Shown: positions 43,642 through 56,293, numbered from the stretch's first letter. The stretch: DNA of 64,000 nt from Diadophis punctatus similis (GCA_023053685.1 JALIGW010000141.1:373874-437873), one strand, 5' to 3'. Program-made: numbers and translations. The notes: generated from the sequence alone by a model not told the origin.

Positions 43642-43833
43642 ACCAGGACTGAAAAGATTTCTGGCTTGCATACATATATGAGTTACTTTAAACTAAGAAG
43701 ATTTTTTTCTTTATAATTTTTTGAAAAGAGTGAAGTGTTATTATGTTAATTTGTGTTTGATGTGATGGAAGTTGGGACTTACTTCCTTATTATGGTCTTT
43801 GTTTCTTTTTCCTTTTTCTTCTATCATCACACT

Positions 43834-43835
43834 TT

Positions 43836-43887
<52 letters not shown>

Positions 43888-43981
43888 TTTCTTTCTTTCT
43901 TTCTTTCTTTCTTTCTTTCATTTTCTGTCCTTCTTTCCTTCTTTCCTTCTTTCTTTCTTTCCTTCTTTCTTTCTTTCTCTT
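43834..43981. repeat. (TTTC)n microsatellite
   Basis: About 150 bases of TTTC/TTCC units on the plus strand. Confidence 0.92.
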
Positions 43982-44650
43982 GCACTTCTTTCTTACATTT
44001 CTTTAATATTTTAGTATAGTTTCTGTTTGTTTTGACAATGTCTATTAAAAACTTCGATACAATATAAAAACAGTAGTAAAAGTGAAAGTGGGTGCCACTC
44101 ACCTACTATTCATCTTGAAGTTTCAGCAAGAACCTGCTAATTCTCAGAATTTCACTTTCTAAATCACTATCTTTTTCTCCCCCCAAAAAATTCATCCTAA
44201 ATTCAATAAATGTTTGGAGTTATTCCTGGAAGGATTTGTCTTCTAACATTATCGTGGATCTTAGCATTATTCAATTGACTGCCTTCTTGTATGTGAGGTT
44301 GTGAGTGTGTGTTTCGTTGCTGTTATGAAGATGAACATATTGTGGGAAGAAATATCCATCTGGTTCAGTTCCAAGCCGGGAGGAAGGCACTAGAGACAAA
44401 ATGGGGGCTGGAGGCTGATTGGAAAGTGGGTCCATTTATTGATGAAGCAGAATCACATGTGATTCTTGGCATCTGATCACATGGAGTTGAGATGGGGTTT
44501 TTTATACTTTATCTTGGGTTTTGCACTTGAGCTTCCTGTTCCTGTGCAAGAACATGTATTCTATTGGCTGTTGTCAGACTCCCATGGGGCCATGTAGGGG
44601 TTATGTAGGGGTCATAGCTGGCTCTATAGGCAAAGTACAAATCCTAGGAG

Positions 44651-45059
44651 TGTCAGGCCAAAGCCGTTTTAATTGGGCCTGCCACACTTTATGCTATTTT
44701 AAAATGTATTCTTAGCTGTGGGAATTTGGGAGGGGTAATTGCATGAGGGATGTCTACATGTAGCCATAACAAATTCCTTCTAGATTGTCAAGGTCATCCT
44801 TTGTCTTTGCACTTCTGCACCTGCACGGAAGGAGATGGGAGTTGCTGCCAAGTTGGCAGATGAAGATTGGTCAACGTGATGGACTTGGGGTGTGCGGGGA
44901 CAAGGGATTGAACTTTCAACTGGGTGGAGAAACCTCTGGGACTTCAGATTTGGGTTTCTTCCAGATGTGCCAACATGGCTCTGCTAATAAATTGGAACTT
45001 TGAGGAATCCTTTGCCTCGGACTCTGACTTAATTTTTGATGCTATTTGGAACCCTGACA
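44651..45059 (+). mobile_element. Solo LTR nested in another LTR, TGTCAGG...CCTGACA
   Basis: Begins TGTCAGGCCAAAGCC and ends GGAACCCTGACA, 409 bases, with AATAAATTGG near 44988. Exact 5-bp duplication AGGAG at 44646-44650 and 45060-45064. Same family as 63546-63831. Confidence 0.85.
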
Positions 45060-45272
45060 AGGAGTTTGTCTGGGCTCCCAGGTTTGATTGAAGTTTGGAC
45101 TGCTCTGAGATGAGGCAATGAAGGGGCTTGTGTTCTGAAAGGGGGTTGGGCAATTCCTATGATGGCTTAATGGCTTTCATCCCCTTTTGGATCTTGAGTG
45201 AGGGGGCTAATCCTACTATTCTGCCTTTGGTCAGACTTTGCTTCAGGGAGTTTCAAAATATCCTGTCTTGAA

Positions 45273-45477
45273 AAATACGGCGTACTTCACTTAACCCTCC
45301 AAGGACAGATTGAAGGCAAACGAGGTCCAGGCAGAAGAACAACATCATGGCTTCAAAATCTAAGGGACTGGTTTGGACAAAACTCAGCAGCACTTGTTCG
45401 TGTGGCTGTTGATTAAAAATAGGATCACCAACATGATTGCCAATGTCCGATGACGGAGATGGCACAAGAAGAAGAAG
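45273..45477 (+). mobile_element. RTE/craTE-like LINE C-terminal fragment with (GAA)n tail
   Basis: Encodes IEGKRGPGRRTTSWLQNLRD and MIANV-like endings typical of RTE-related ORF2 C-termini, followed by 'acaagaagaagaag'. Flanked by ATCCTGTCTTGAA and ATCCTATCTTGAA (12 of 13 match), the mark of a LINE insertion. Confidence 0.72.
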
Positions 45478-45633
45478 ATCCTATCTTGAATGGATTTCTG
45501 CCTGCAGTATTTGCTTTGCCTATGAATAAAGCTATCTCTTTATCTCTTAAGTGCTGACATCTGCTGTGGGCTATTAAGGAAGGTGGGGGCTACTTTCTGT
45601 CTCCAAGAGCTTGTTTTTCCATTCCTCCTTTAG

Positions 45634-46752
45634 GGAAATATAATATAATATTTTATTTGTTTGCTTGTTTGTTTGTTTATTTGTCAAACATGTACAAGAT
45701 AGCAGGTATGGGTATAAACATAAACATAAGCAAAGGAAGGACAGTAAGACAGGGATGGTAGGCACGCTGGTGCGCTTATGCACGCCCCCTTTACAGACCT
45801 CTTAGAAATGGGGTGAGGTCCACAGTAGGCAGTTTGAGGTTGAAGCTGTTGGCAAGCCGAGGTTTGCTGTGACAGCTGTGAGGGTTTGAGGCTGTAACAA
45901 GGGAGTCGGGTAGAGGAAGCCTGAGCTGGCTTCCCTCACCATCAGGTCGTCTTTGTCGCTGTCCCCCTCATCCCATTGCGGGGCTGATTCCTCCATTGGC
46001 GATGCCTCGCCATCGTCTGGAGAGGGAGGGGGCTCCTCCATTTGCAGGGCCAAATGTCCCGGTTCCAGTGGATTTGCTGGTTTTTTCCTGGGACCCAGAG
46101 GTGGCCTGGTCCTCAGCATTGGGATTGGGGCTGGTGCCAGGCTCTCGGTCGCCTGGTGGCCGGCCTGGCCGCACCTGTAGCTTTTTACGCCCCTAGGTGG
46201 CTCAAAGCATGGGGGCACGGCTGGACTTGGTGGGACCCGATGCCCCAATTGCCTTCTAAGAATATGTGTGGCAAGCCGAGGTTTTCTCCAAACTCTGCCA
46301 TCGGCTTGACACACATATTATGTGTAACAAGGGAGTCAGGTAGAGCATTCCAGGTGTTGACCACTCTGTTGCTGAAGTCGTATTTTCTGGAATCAAGTTT
46401 GGAACAGTTTACCTTGAGTTTGTATCGATTGTTTGCCCCTGTATTATTGTGGTTGAAGCTGAAGAAGTCGTTGACAGGTAAGACGTTATAGCAGACAATT
46501 TTGTGTACTATGCTTAGATCGGACCGCAGGTGGCACAGTTCCAGATTGTCCAAGCCCAGAATTTCAAGCCTGGTGGCATAAGGGATTCTATTGTGAGTAG
46601 AGGAGTGGAGTACTCTTCTCGTGAAATACTTCTGGACCCTCTCAAGCGTGTTAATGTCTGATGTACAGTGTGGATTCCAGGCGGAAGAGCTGTACTCAAG
46701 AATTGGTCTGGCAAAGGTTTTGTATGCCCTAGTTAGCAATACAATGTTGCCT
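45634..46752 (-). mobile_element. LINE family A nested in LTR, itself interrupted
   Basis: The minus strand encodes LTRAYKTFARPILEYSSSAW, VQKYFTRRVLHSSTHNRIPY, VNDFFSFNHNNTGANNRYKL and NTWNALPDSLV. A foreign segment (45917-46319) then intervenes, and the remainder of the C-terminus, the UTR and (AAAC)n follow at 45640-45890. Confidence 0.8.
45917..46319 (-). mobile_element. Gag-like retroelement fragment inserted in LINE A
   Basis: The minus strand encodes an acidic, proline-rich segment with a degenerate zinc-knuckle-like YRCGQAGHQATES (two cysteines replaced). It is bounded by a 23-base direct repeat 'tgtaacaagggagtcrggtagag' (45894-45916 and 46320-46342). Such a long duplication fits LINE-machinery insertion of a retroelement transcript, or an unequal event. 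Family not identified. Confidence 0.5.
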
Positions 46753-46817
46753 TTTTAATATTCCTCAAAATATTTCATTCTTCTAAGAGAGGGGTGGGTG
46801 CTAACTTTCTACAATAT

Positions 46818-47448
46818 GCACTGCAAGCTAGGAAAATCAGGCCTAATATCATTAAAGTTTTGATGCCACCAGAACGAATACATTTATTTCCAAACTTTAC
46901 TCTCTGGGGAACCCATTAACAAATGTCTCCAAGGAAGTATCTCAACTTATACTTTTTAAATGCCGATTTATTTAATTGATTGCCAAGAGGGATATTGCTG
47001 TCTACTAAGTTCATTTTGGGAGAAAGCGTCACAGGATGGAGGAAAATACAAACATATTCTATATGTAGGCAGAGCCAGAATGCCAGTCTAAAGAAGACTG
47101 GATTGGAAGAGGCCACGTGAGATCTTCCTGCTGAAAGTTTGGGATATGGAGATAAAAATAGGATCCACTACTTCCATTCTTCTCCAAGAGGCAAGCTAGA
47201 CTTCTCACTGATGATTATCCCAGAGGAATCCCCATTCTTCGGGCCACTAGTTTCTCCCAGTTCATGTACCGTTTAAGAGAAGGATTCTTGTGAGGCTTTT
47301 AGATAAAGCATGTATTGTTCAATTGTCTATGCATGATTCAGTGGAAGCAAGAGGAAGCCCCCAAGAATTAAGATTAGTCTGCTGATTTTTTTCCTCCCAT
47401 CACTTATTATCAGGTATGGCCAATAGGAAGTATTCTCTTAACAGAATA
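46818..47448. other. Unassigned spacer
   Basis: No recognised repeat or gene. Confidence 0.35.
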
Positions 47449-47490
47449 ACAGATTTGGAAGGGACCTTGGAGGTCTTCCAGTCCAACCCA

Positions 47491-47637
47491 GAAGTTGTAA
47501 ATGCTCCAACACTGGAAGTTTTTAAGAAGAGATTGGATAACCATTTGTCTGAAATACTATAGGGTTTCCTGCCTAAGCAGGGGTTGGACTAGAAGACCTC
47601 CAAGGTCCCTTCCAACTCTGTTATTCTATTCTATTCT
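47491..47637 (+). mobile_element. CR1 3' end nested in CR1, with (ATTCT)n tail
   Basis: The plus strand covers 'agaagttgtaaatgctccaac' to 'ccaactctgttattctattc', the last 150 bases of a CR1. Confidence 0.8.
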
Positions 47638-47734
47638 AATCCCCTGATCAGGCAGGAAACTCTATACTATTTCATACAAACAGCTGTCCAATATCTTTGT
47701 AAAAACATCCAGTGATGGAGCACACTCAACTTTG

Positions 47735-48370
47735 TATTTTGTATTTGTATTTGTTTATTTGTCAAGCATATATGATTATAAGCAAAGTATAAACAGTAAA
47801 ACATGATTGAATATATATATAAGTAATAGTACAAGCATGAATAAGAGTAAAAGAGGTATGAATATATGGGTACATTAGGACAGGAACGGTAGGCACGATT
47901 GTGCGCTTATGCACGCCCCTTACCGACCTCTTAGGAATGGGGTGAGGTCGATGGTAGATAATCTGAGGTTGAAGTTTTTGGGGTTTGGGGAAGAAACTAC
48001 TGAGTCAGGTAAAGTGTTCCAGGCATTGACCACTCTGTTGTTGAAGTCGAATGTTTTGCAATCAAGTTCGGAGCGGTTTGCATTAAGTTTGTATCTATTG
48101 TGAGCTCGAATATTATTGTGGTTGAAGCTGAAGTAGTCGTTAACAGGTAAGACATTGTGGCAGATAATTTTGTGAGCTACACTTAGGTCAGATCAAAGGC
48201 GGCGTAGTTCTAAATTTTCAAGTCCCAAAATTTCAAGTCTGGTTTCATAAGGTATTCTGTTGTGAACAGAGGAATGTAATACTCTTCTTGTGAAGTATCT
48301 CTGGACATTCTCAATTGTGTTAATGTCTGATATGTAGTGTGGGTTCCAGACAGATGAGCTGTCTTCTAAA
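47735..48370 (-). mobile_element. LINE family A nested in CR1
   Basis: The minus strand encodes VWNPHYISDINTIENVQRYF, TRRVLHSSVHNRIPYETRLE, YFSFNHNNIRAHNRYKLNAN and FNLRLSTIDLTPFLRGR, then UTR and an (AAATAC)-like tail. One stop near LELRRL. Confidence 0.85.
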
Positions 48371-49034
48371 CTTCTAAAGGTAAGCTCTTCCATTGATTAA
48401 TTGTTCTAACTGCCAGGAAATTTCTCCTTAATTCTAGGTTGGAGCTCTTCTTGATTAGCTTCCATCCATTGCTTCTTTTCCTGCCTTCAGGTGCTTTGGA
48501 GAATAGGTTGACCCGCTCCTCTTTGTGGCAACCCCTGAGATTTTGAAACACTGCTATCATGTCACTCCTAGTCCTTCTTTTCATTAAGCTAGACATATCC
48601 AATTCCTGCAACCGTTCTTTGTGTATTTTAGCCCCCAGTTATCTAAACATCTTTGTTGCTCTTCTCTGGACTCTTTCCAGCGCTCCAACAACTTTTTTAC
48701 ATCATGGCAACCAAAACTGAATGCAGGGTTCCAAGTGTGGCCTTACCGAGGCATGATAGAGTGGTATTAGCACTTCACATGATCATAGTCATAGGAAGAG
48801 CTGTAAGATCTAAGGACCATAAACTGGGAACAGAACTGTTCTAGTTCACCTTTGTCCTCAATGGCTTCTAAGCATATAGGTCAATGATATTATAAGCAGA
48901 ACCTCACTATCCAAGATAATTCAGAAATCTGTACCTTCCAGTATGTTATTTGAAGTAGCACAGATAATGAGGGTCATTCAGCAATTACGTTTTCATAGTT
49001 AAATTGATTGGATTGGGCATAATCTTTATATGTA

Positions 49035-49970
49035 GAATAGAATAGAATAGAATAGAATAGAATAGAATAGAATAGAATAGAATAGAATAGAATAGAATAG
49101 AATAGAATAGAATAGAATAGAATAGAATAGAATAGAATAGAATAGAATTCTTTATTGGCCAAGTGTGATTGGACACACAAGGAATTTGTCTTTGGTGCAT
49201 AGACATAGGAGCCGAGATGGTGCAGTGGTTAAAAGCAACACTGCGACCTTCAGTTGATTGCTAGTTCAGCAGTTCAGCTGTTCAAATCTCACCAGACTCA
49301 AGGTTGACTCAGCCTTCCATCCTTCCGAGGTGGGTAAAATGAGGACCCAGACTGTTGGGGGCAATATGCTGAACTCTGTAAACCGCTTAGAGAGGGCTGT
49401 AAAGCACTATGAAGCGTTATATAAGTCTAAGTGCTAAGTGCTATATGCTATCAGTGTACATAAAAGAAAAGATACATTTGTCATGAATCATGAGGTACCA
49501 ACACTTAATGATTGTCATAGGGTACAAATAAGCAATCAGGAAACAATCAATATTAATATAAATGGTAAGGATACAAGCAACAAGTTACAGTCCTAAGTGG
49601 GAGGAGATGGGTGATAGGAAGGATGAGAAGACTAATAGTAATAGTAATGCAGACTTAGTGAATAGTTTGACAGTGGTGAGGGAATTATTTGTTTAGCAGA
49701 GTGATGGCATTCGGGGAAAAAACTGTTCTCATGTCTAGTTGTCTTGGTGTACAGTGCTCTATAGCGTCGTTTTGAGGGTAGGAGTTGAAACAATTTATGT
49801 CCAGGATGAGAGGGGTCAGTAAATATTTTCACGGCCCTCTTTTTGACTTGTGCAGTATACTGGTCCTCAATGGAAGGCAGGTTGGCAGTAATTGTGTTTA
49901 CTGATTATCCTCTGAAGTCTGTGTCTGTCTTGTTGGGTTGCAGAACCGAACCAGACAGGTATAGAGGTGT
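49035..49970 (-). mobile_element. LINE family B 3' end with (AATAG)n, interrupted by a SINE
   Basis: UTR and ORF2 C-terminus as in 20902-21512. The (AATAG)n array spans 49035-49147. The UTR breaks at 'ggtgcata' (49205) and resumes at 'tgctatcagtgtac' (49446) around the SINE. Confidence 0.85.
49209..49441 (+). repeat. tRNA-derived SINE nested in LINE B
   Basis: Full-length, 'ggagccgagatggtgcagtgg' to 'ataagtctaagtgct'. The uninterrupted LINE site 'ggtgcatatgctctcagtg' is seen at 21017-21035. Confidence 0.9.
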
Positions 49971-50426
49971 AGAATTTCAGTTCCAGAGAACCAGTTGGAT
50001 TCTTCCTTCCAGAAGACATAGACTTCACTAAAGAGTTGCCTGAAGAAATGCTTTAGGTCAAAGCATCATTCTGCCTGTCAGTCAAGAAAGTATGACAACC
50101 TACAGCACTGGGAGCTTCAAAGGAGAAGGGTGCAAAACTCCACTGAGAGAAGAGAGTACAGAGCATTTCACATCAATGTCACCTAAGATATTTCATCTTA
50201 TTATTGCAAGCTCTACTTGACTTAAAAGAAATGTATCTTATGGTCAATGTGTTTTACTTGTACCAATAGAAGAACTGAAAACGACTTGTAGTAAGTTAAA
50301 AGACTTCTTACATGGATCTCTCAATTTTTCTCTAGTGTGTTTTTGAGCTCCCCGTATTTTGTTGAATATACATTACTTAGATAATTCTTTGTTTGGCCAA
50401 GTGTGATTAGACACAAGGTATTTATT
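49971..50426. other. Unassigned spacer
   Basis: A short 'ttggccaagtgtgattagacac' near 50394 is a further LINE B tail scrap. Nothing else is recognised. Confidence 0.4.
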
Positions 50427-50676
50427 TGAGCCACGGTGGCACAGTGGTTAGAGTGCAGTACTGCAGGCTACATCTGCTACCGCTGACTGCCTGCAATTTG
50501 GCAGTTCAAATCTCACCGGCTCAAGGTTTGACTCAGCCTGCCATCCTTCCAAGGTGGGTAAAATGAGGACCCAAATTGTTGGGGGCAATATGCTGAACTC
50601 TGTAAACCGCTTAGAGAGGGCGGTAAAGCACTGTGAAGCAGTATATAAGTCTAAGTGCTATTGCTATTGCTATTTT
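50427..50676 (+). repeat. tRNA-derived SINE with L2-like tail
   Basis: 'gagccacggtggcacagtgg' to (TATTGC)n. Target next to the LINE B scrap. Confidence 0.9.
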
Positions 50677-50795
50677 CAGTGTAGAAGCTCTCAGTGTTTG
50701 ATATACTGTGTCTTTTATATACTTTATATTAAAAAGAAGTATCTTCACATACTTCTATATAAAGGCATTCATGCTAGAGTTTTAATATTATAGAC

Positions 50796-51445
50796 CCATG
50801 ATGGTGAACCTATGGCACGCGTGCCACAAGTGGCACGCGGAACCATATCAGTGGGCACACGAGCTCAGGTCCGTTGCGCTTGCGTGTGCTGGCCAGCTGA
50901 TTTTTGGGCCTTCTGGGCCCACTGGGAGTCTGGAAACAGTGGGGAAGGCCCGATTTTTGCTCTCCCCAACCTCTAGAGCCTTTCTAGGAGCCTGGGGAGG
51001 GCAGAAACAGCCTTCTCCACCCGCCCGGAGGTCCTCCAGAGGCTGGAAACGTTCTGTTTGCCAACTTCCAGTTGAACCGGAAGTTCCGTTTTTTTGCTCT
51101 CCCCAGGCTTCAGAGCCTTTCTAGAAACCTGGAGAGGGAAAAATGGCCTTCCCCACCCCCCAGAGGCCCTAACCCTAACACTTGAAGAAGTTGTGAAACG
51201 AGCCATTTCTGGCCTCGGGAAGGCCTCCAGGGGGGGAAGGCCATTTTCGCCCTACCCAGGCTCCTAGAAAGGCTCTGAAGCCTGGGGAGACCGATAAACG
51301 GGCATACCATCCCGTACCGGGAGCAGGGGTGGTCACGTGCGCATGCGTGGGGGGGCACCTGGAATTATGCGTTTGGGCAAGCACATGCATGACTCCCCCC
51401 ATGAGTCCCCTTTTTGGCATGTGAACCAAAAAAGGTTCGCCATAG
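50796..51445 (-). mobile_element. hAT-type element, CAGTGATGGCGAACC family, inverse copy
   Basis: Left end 'ccatgatggtgaacctatggc' with a paired 'gcacgcgtgccacaagtggcacgcg', right end 'ccaaaaaaggttcgccat'. The target duplication is not clear (TATAGAC near both sides). GC-rich interior. Confidence 0.7.
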
Positions 51446-51776
51446 ACAGTCTTTCGCCATGAACTATGGAAAGGAATACTTTGAGTGAATATCACCTAAC
51501 AGCAGCAGTGCCACCTTCCTTAATAAAACAGGTTCTTGTTTTATTAAAAAAAACCACACACACATCCATTGACTGAAGAGCAGTGATCCAACCGAAATGT
51601 CTTTTTTTTTACAGAGTCGTATTCTGAAGGACAGGTGACTATTAGAACTCAGTTCCTGTTCCTTGGGAGAAGGCATTTCAATGTTGGTGCATTTCTATGA
51701 GAAGAAGCTTCAGGAGGCTGTTTCTGGCACTCTTTGGTGAGAGGTCTCCAGGTTTGAACTTGGGACTTAAGAGAAG

Positions 51777-51914
<138 letters not shown>

Positions 51915-51982
51915 ATGGCACCAATCTGCCGTGGGTTGTTCCTTTGCTTGATTTTTCTCCACCAGCCAATTCCTAGTTCACG

Positions 51983-52930
51983 ATGGGAACGAAGACTCAA
52001 AATGGCACGACACAAGTGACAGAGTTCATCTTAATTGGCTTCCAACTACCTAGGGCCATGGAACTCTTCCTTGTTTCATTGCTCCTGGTTGTGTTTTTTT
52101 TCACTTTGACTGGGAACCTCATGATTATCACTCTGGTATGCCTGGACCAACGCTTGCAAACCCCCATGTATTTCTTCCTCTCCAACCTCTCCTTTCTGGA
52201 GATATTTTTCATTCTGACAATCACGCCGAAGATGATGGTGAATCTGGTTTCTCTCAACAAATCGATCTCTTTCTTGGGCTGCATCACTCAGTGCTATTCC
52301 TATTTCTTCTTTGGTACCTGCGAGATCATCCTGATTGCCGTAATGGCCTTTGACCGCTACATTGCTATCTGCCATCCGCTGCGCTACACAATCATCATGA
52401 ATGGATGGGTCTGTGTGAACTTGATATTGGTGTGCTGGGTTGGTGGTTTCCTGAATAATTTCGGCCCCATCGTTCTCCTGAGCCAACTGTCCTTCTGCAG
52501 CTCCAATGTGATCGATCATTTCTTCTGTGACTATGCTCCACTGATAAAGCTTTCTTGCAATGATGTAGGTACTCTCCTGATGCTGGAATCTGGCCTCTCC
52601 GCTCTGGTGTTGCTCAGCTCTTTGTGTGTAACTGTTGTCTCTTACCTCTACATAATTGTGACTGTCTTGAGGATGCGGACCAGCGGCAGTCGTAGGAAGA
52701 CTTTTTCTACCTGTGCTTCTCACCTCACAGTCGCTTCCATCTTCTACGGCAGTGCCATCTTCATGTACTCTTTGCCCAACAAGGGTCGGTCTCGGGATGT
52801 CCAGAAAGCTGTGGCCGTTCTTACTGCTGTGGTCACCCCATTACTGAACCCTTTTATTTACACTTTGAGGAATCAGAAAGTCAAGGATGCTTTCCGAGAC
52901 TGTTTGCAGAGGCACAAATTTATTTTGTGA
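51983..52930 (+). CDS. Olfactory receptor, class II, intact
   Basis: A single-exon frame of 315 residues. Motifs: N-glycosylation NGT (7-9), GN of TM1 (44-45), PMYFF (61-65), C100 with C182 for the extracellular disulfide, [10 protein letters not shown] (121-130), [14 protein letters not shown] (179-192), KTFSTCASH (239-247), [10 protein letters not shown] (263-272) and [12 protein letters not shown] (286-297). The first in-frame ATG gives the standard length. It is a paralogue of the frameshifted OR at 41180-42125 in the opposite orientation (TEFIL.GFQL start and [10 protein letters not shown] in both). Expected to act as an odorant receptor on cilia. Subfamily (family 6/11-like) is inferred. 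The nearby (TA)n tract may sit in its 5' UTR or intron. Confidence 0.94.
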   Translation: MGTKTQNGTTQVTEFILIGFQLPRAMELFLVSLLLVVFFFTLTGNLMIITLVCLDQRLQTPMYFFLSNLSFLEIFFILTITPKMMVNLVSLNKSISFLGCITQCYSYFFFGTCEIILIAVMAFDRYIAICHPLRYTIIMNGWVCVNLILVCWVGGFLNNFGPIVLLSQLSFCSSNVIDHFFCDYAPLIKLSCNDVGTLLMLESGLSALVLLSSLCVTVVSYLYIIVTVLRMRTSGSRRKTFSTCASHLTVASIFYGSAIFMYSLPNKGRSRDVQKAVAVLTAVVTPLLNPFIYTLRNQKVKDAFRDCLQRHKFIL

Positions 52931-53091
52931 GGAGAAATCATTGGAAGGTCTTTACCAACTTTGGCTGATCTCATAAACAGACTTGGATTTTATTAATACA
53001 TGGATGAGAGAATTACCATCTATTGCTGTGGTGAGGGATACATGACATGGACTTTGTAATTTGTTAGTTAACATAGTTTTAATTTGACTTG
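52931..53091. other. 3' flank of the OR
   Basis: Probable 3' UTR. No clear AATAAA is seen before the MITE at 53092. Confidence 0.35.
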
Positions 53092-53225
53092 CCATATTTT
53101 TCGGAGTATAAGACGCACCTTAGTTTTGGGGGAGGAAAACAAGGAAAAAAGGCTCTGCCTCCCAGCAATTTGCCAAACACCAAACAGCAAACAGTACAGA
53201 TGATATACACTGTTTGCTGTGTATT
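53092..53225. mobile_element. Truncated TACCGTATTTTTCGGAG element
   Basis: 'gccatatttttcggagtataagacgcacct' is the left terminus as in 4867. The rest resembles 7160-7230 ('cagcaatttg', 'caaacagcaaacag'). The right terminus is absent. Confidence 0.6.
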
Positions 53226-53735
53226 TCTGTGCATGTGTGTCTGACTCATAGAAATAGCAAAGAATTGGAGAAATGTACATTATGGCAGTATATTAATGCC
53301 AGAAAGTTTTCTTAAATGTAGTCATACTAACTCCTCCCAATTATTTAAATAGATCTACTCCAAACATGACTAAGTCAGGGTTTAACTCAGCTGCCTTATC
53401 TTAATACCAAACAGGACACTGTTACATTTCAGATTATACTTTTATAGATCTTTAAATTTGATGTAGCTTTCCGGAAGTATACATTATTATCTGCTATTTA
53501 AAAGAAGATACAAAAGCACTGGGCCTCTTCAGATCAAGCATTTATTTTAAAAAGCTTCTTCATTTTTTTAAGTTGTCTAGAACAATAATAAAGCAATCTT
53601 TAAAAAATTCTAATCATTTGAACGTTCTGTTGACTATGACTTTTATATATCTGCCCATTTTATAACCAACTCTGGGTGGCATCCAATGAGTCCAGCCCAG
53701 TTCAATCCAATCCAATTCAGTCCTGAATTTGGTAC
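53226..53735. other. Unassigned spacer
   Basis: AT-rich with no recognised feature. Confidence 0.35.
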
Positions 53736-54595
<860 letters not shown>

Positions 54596-54602
54596 CCTAG
54601 AC

Positions 54603-54736
54603 CAGTGATGGCGAACCTTTTTTGGTTCGCGTGCCAAAAGGGGGTGGGTGCGCGTGCTAGCACGCACACACATGCCCACACACATTCCCTCCCCCCATGC
54701 ATGTGCACAACCCCCACACACACTGCTCCCTGCGCA

Positions 54737-54769
<33 letters not shown>

Positions 54770-55280
54770 AAAGGCCTTACTGAAGCCTGGGACCGTGAAA
54801 AACGGCAAAACGGGCAAACCGGAAGTTCAGAAAAACGCACTTCCGGTTTGCCATTGGGCTGTTTTTTGCATTCCGGGGCTTCAGGAAGCTTCCCTGAACC
54901 CTCCGGAGTGCAAAAAAACAGCCCAACGGCAAACTGGAAATGCATTTTCCGAAGTTCCAGTTTGCCCGTTTTTTCGCATTCCGGGGCTTCAGGAAGCTTC
55001 CCTGAACCCTCTGGAGTGCAAAAAACAGCCCAATGCCAAACCGGAAGTGCATTTTCTGAACTTCTGGTTTGCCTGTTTTGCTGTTTTTTGCATTCCACTG
55101 CTTCAAGAAGCTTCCTTGAACCCTCCGGAGTGCGAAAAATGGCCCAACGGCAAACCGGAAGTGCGTTTTTCTGAACTTCCGGTTTGCCCATGGAGCTGAA
55201 ATAGGACATCACCTCACGTGCCCTCAGATATAGCTCTGCGTGCCACCTGTGGCACGCGTGTCATAGGTTCGCCATCACTG
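54603..55280. mobile_element. hAT-type element, CAGTGATGGCGAACC family, with internal tandem units
   Basis: Begins CAGTGATGGCGAACCTTTT and ends AGGTTCGCCATCACTG. Exact duplication TCCTAGAC at 54595-54602 and 55281-55288. The interior has about three tandem units of roughly 110 bases, each with 'ggcttcaggaagcttcc' and 'aaaccggaagtgc', themselves partly palindromic. Confidence 0.9.
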
Positions 55281-55670
55281 TCCTAGACCGTGGTTTACAA
55301 ATCACGCAGGCTGAGTTCACAGATGTGAAATCAAAAACAAGTCACACCAAAACTTGGTGTATTGCGTCAGAGAGGCCAAAATAAACCACAAAACATGAGG
55401 AACATGCACACGATGATTTTTTTTCTTTCCTCTTTGAGATATCTCTGAGGGATCTTCACAAGTCAGTCTTGAATTCTTCTTATACCCCCATGCTTCAGAA
55501 TAGTAACTGGCTCTATTGAGGATGAGAGATTGCTTCTGTGTTCATTGCTATGAAAAGATATTGAAGACAAAGGCAGAGATATTGCACAGGGAGTACACCC
55601 ATGAGCCAAGAAGACAAGGCATCTTTTGAAAAGCACTGCGAATGGAGAATGCTATGCTTCCCAAACATTG
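55281..55670. repeat. OR-associated duplicated upstream segment, copy A
   Basis: 55289-55400 matches 35215-35292 and 35868-35915 in inverse orientation. 55430-55670 matches 62780-63073 in direct orientation ('atggagaatgctatgc' ends both). The segment lies upstream of the OR at 58324. Confidence 0.65.
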
Positions 55671-55954
55671 AATTAAGAGGTAATATCTTAATAAATGATT
55701 TTGCTTTGATTTGTAGGCATAATGAAAGATAGATTAACCAACTAGAAAATGGCTTCTACTAGCAGAAATTAAATGAGACAATAGCATAGAACCATGAAAA
55801 TGATATGAATACTTCCCCATAGATTGCAAGGGGTGAAAATACTTTGCATCCTAAAAATAAGTTCGGAAGCAAAATTTGATAGCTGGTTTTTTTTCTGCCT
55901 TTGATTTCTAAACATCTCCTTTTATCAGCAAAAATTAGATGATGAAAATATGGA
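55671..55954. other. Unassigned spacer
   Basis: No recognised feature. Confidence 0.3.
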
Positions 55955-56232
55955 TGGTCCCAGAGAGGGGCTGAAAGGCAAAATGAAAGCTGTGATGCTT
56001 TCTCCCATATTTGGGTACACCAGGATAATATGACAAAAAAACATATATAACCCTTTCCTGGTGAAGAGCTGATAGGGAATAGAGCCTGTGGCCTACTGGC
56101 TAAGCTGCTGCCTTACAAGGCAGGTGGCCCATGTTCAAATCCCAGTAAGGGTATGGCTATCTGACGAGAGCTAAATAGCTTGAAATAGATCTATAATAGT
56201 CTCCCTTTATTTTCATTTATCAGCAAAAAATG

Positions 56233-56290
<58 letters not shown>
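55955..56290 (+). repeat. Second SINE family (tRNA-Val-like), copy 3, with (AC)n
   Basis: Same order as 40395-40740: 'gaggggctgaaaggcaaaatg', 'cctttcctggtgaag', tRNA-like head at 56082 with 'gttcaaatcccagtaaggg', tail 'cagcaaaaaatgc' and (AC)n from 56232. Confidence 0.7.

Positions 56291-56293
<3 letters not shown>

Larger units (their letters stand above)
44341..46813 (-). mobile_element. Solo LTR (27944 family) carrying nested insertions
   Basis: The outer ends are TGTGGGAAGAAATATCC (plus, 44341) and CTAACTTTCTACA (to 46813), TG...CA. The flanking 4-bp duplication is ATAT (44337-44340 and 46814-46817). An inverted polyadenylation signal lies near 44435 and an inverted TATA-like box near 44500. 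It is interrupted by a second LTR (44651-45059), an RTE-like fragment (45273-45477) and a LINE A copy (45634-46752). Confidence 0.78.
47449..48790 (-). mobile_element. CR1 LINE interrupted by a CR1 and a LINE A
   Basis: Minus-strand CR1 pieces lie at 47449-47490, 47638-47734 and 48371-48790 ('LVRxxLGTLHSVLVAMM..' region, [34 protein letters not shown]). They join across an opposite-strand CR1 and a LINE A. Confidence 0.8.
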
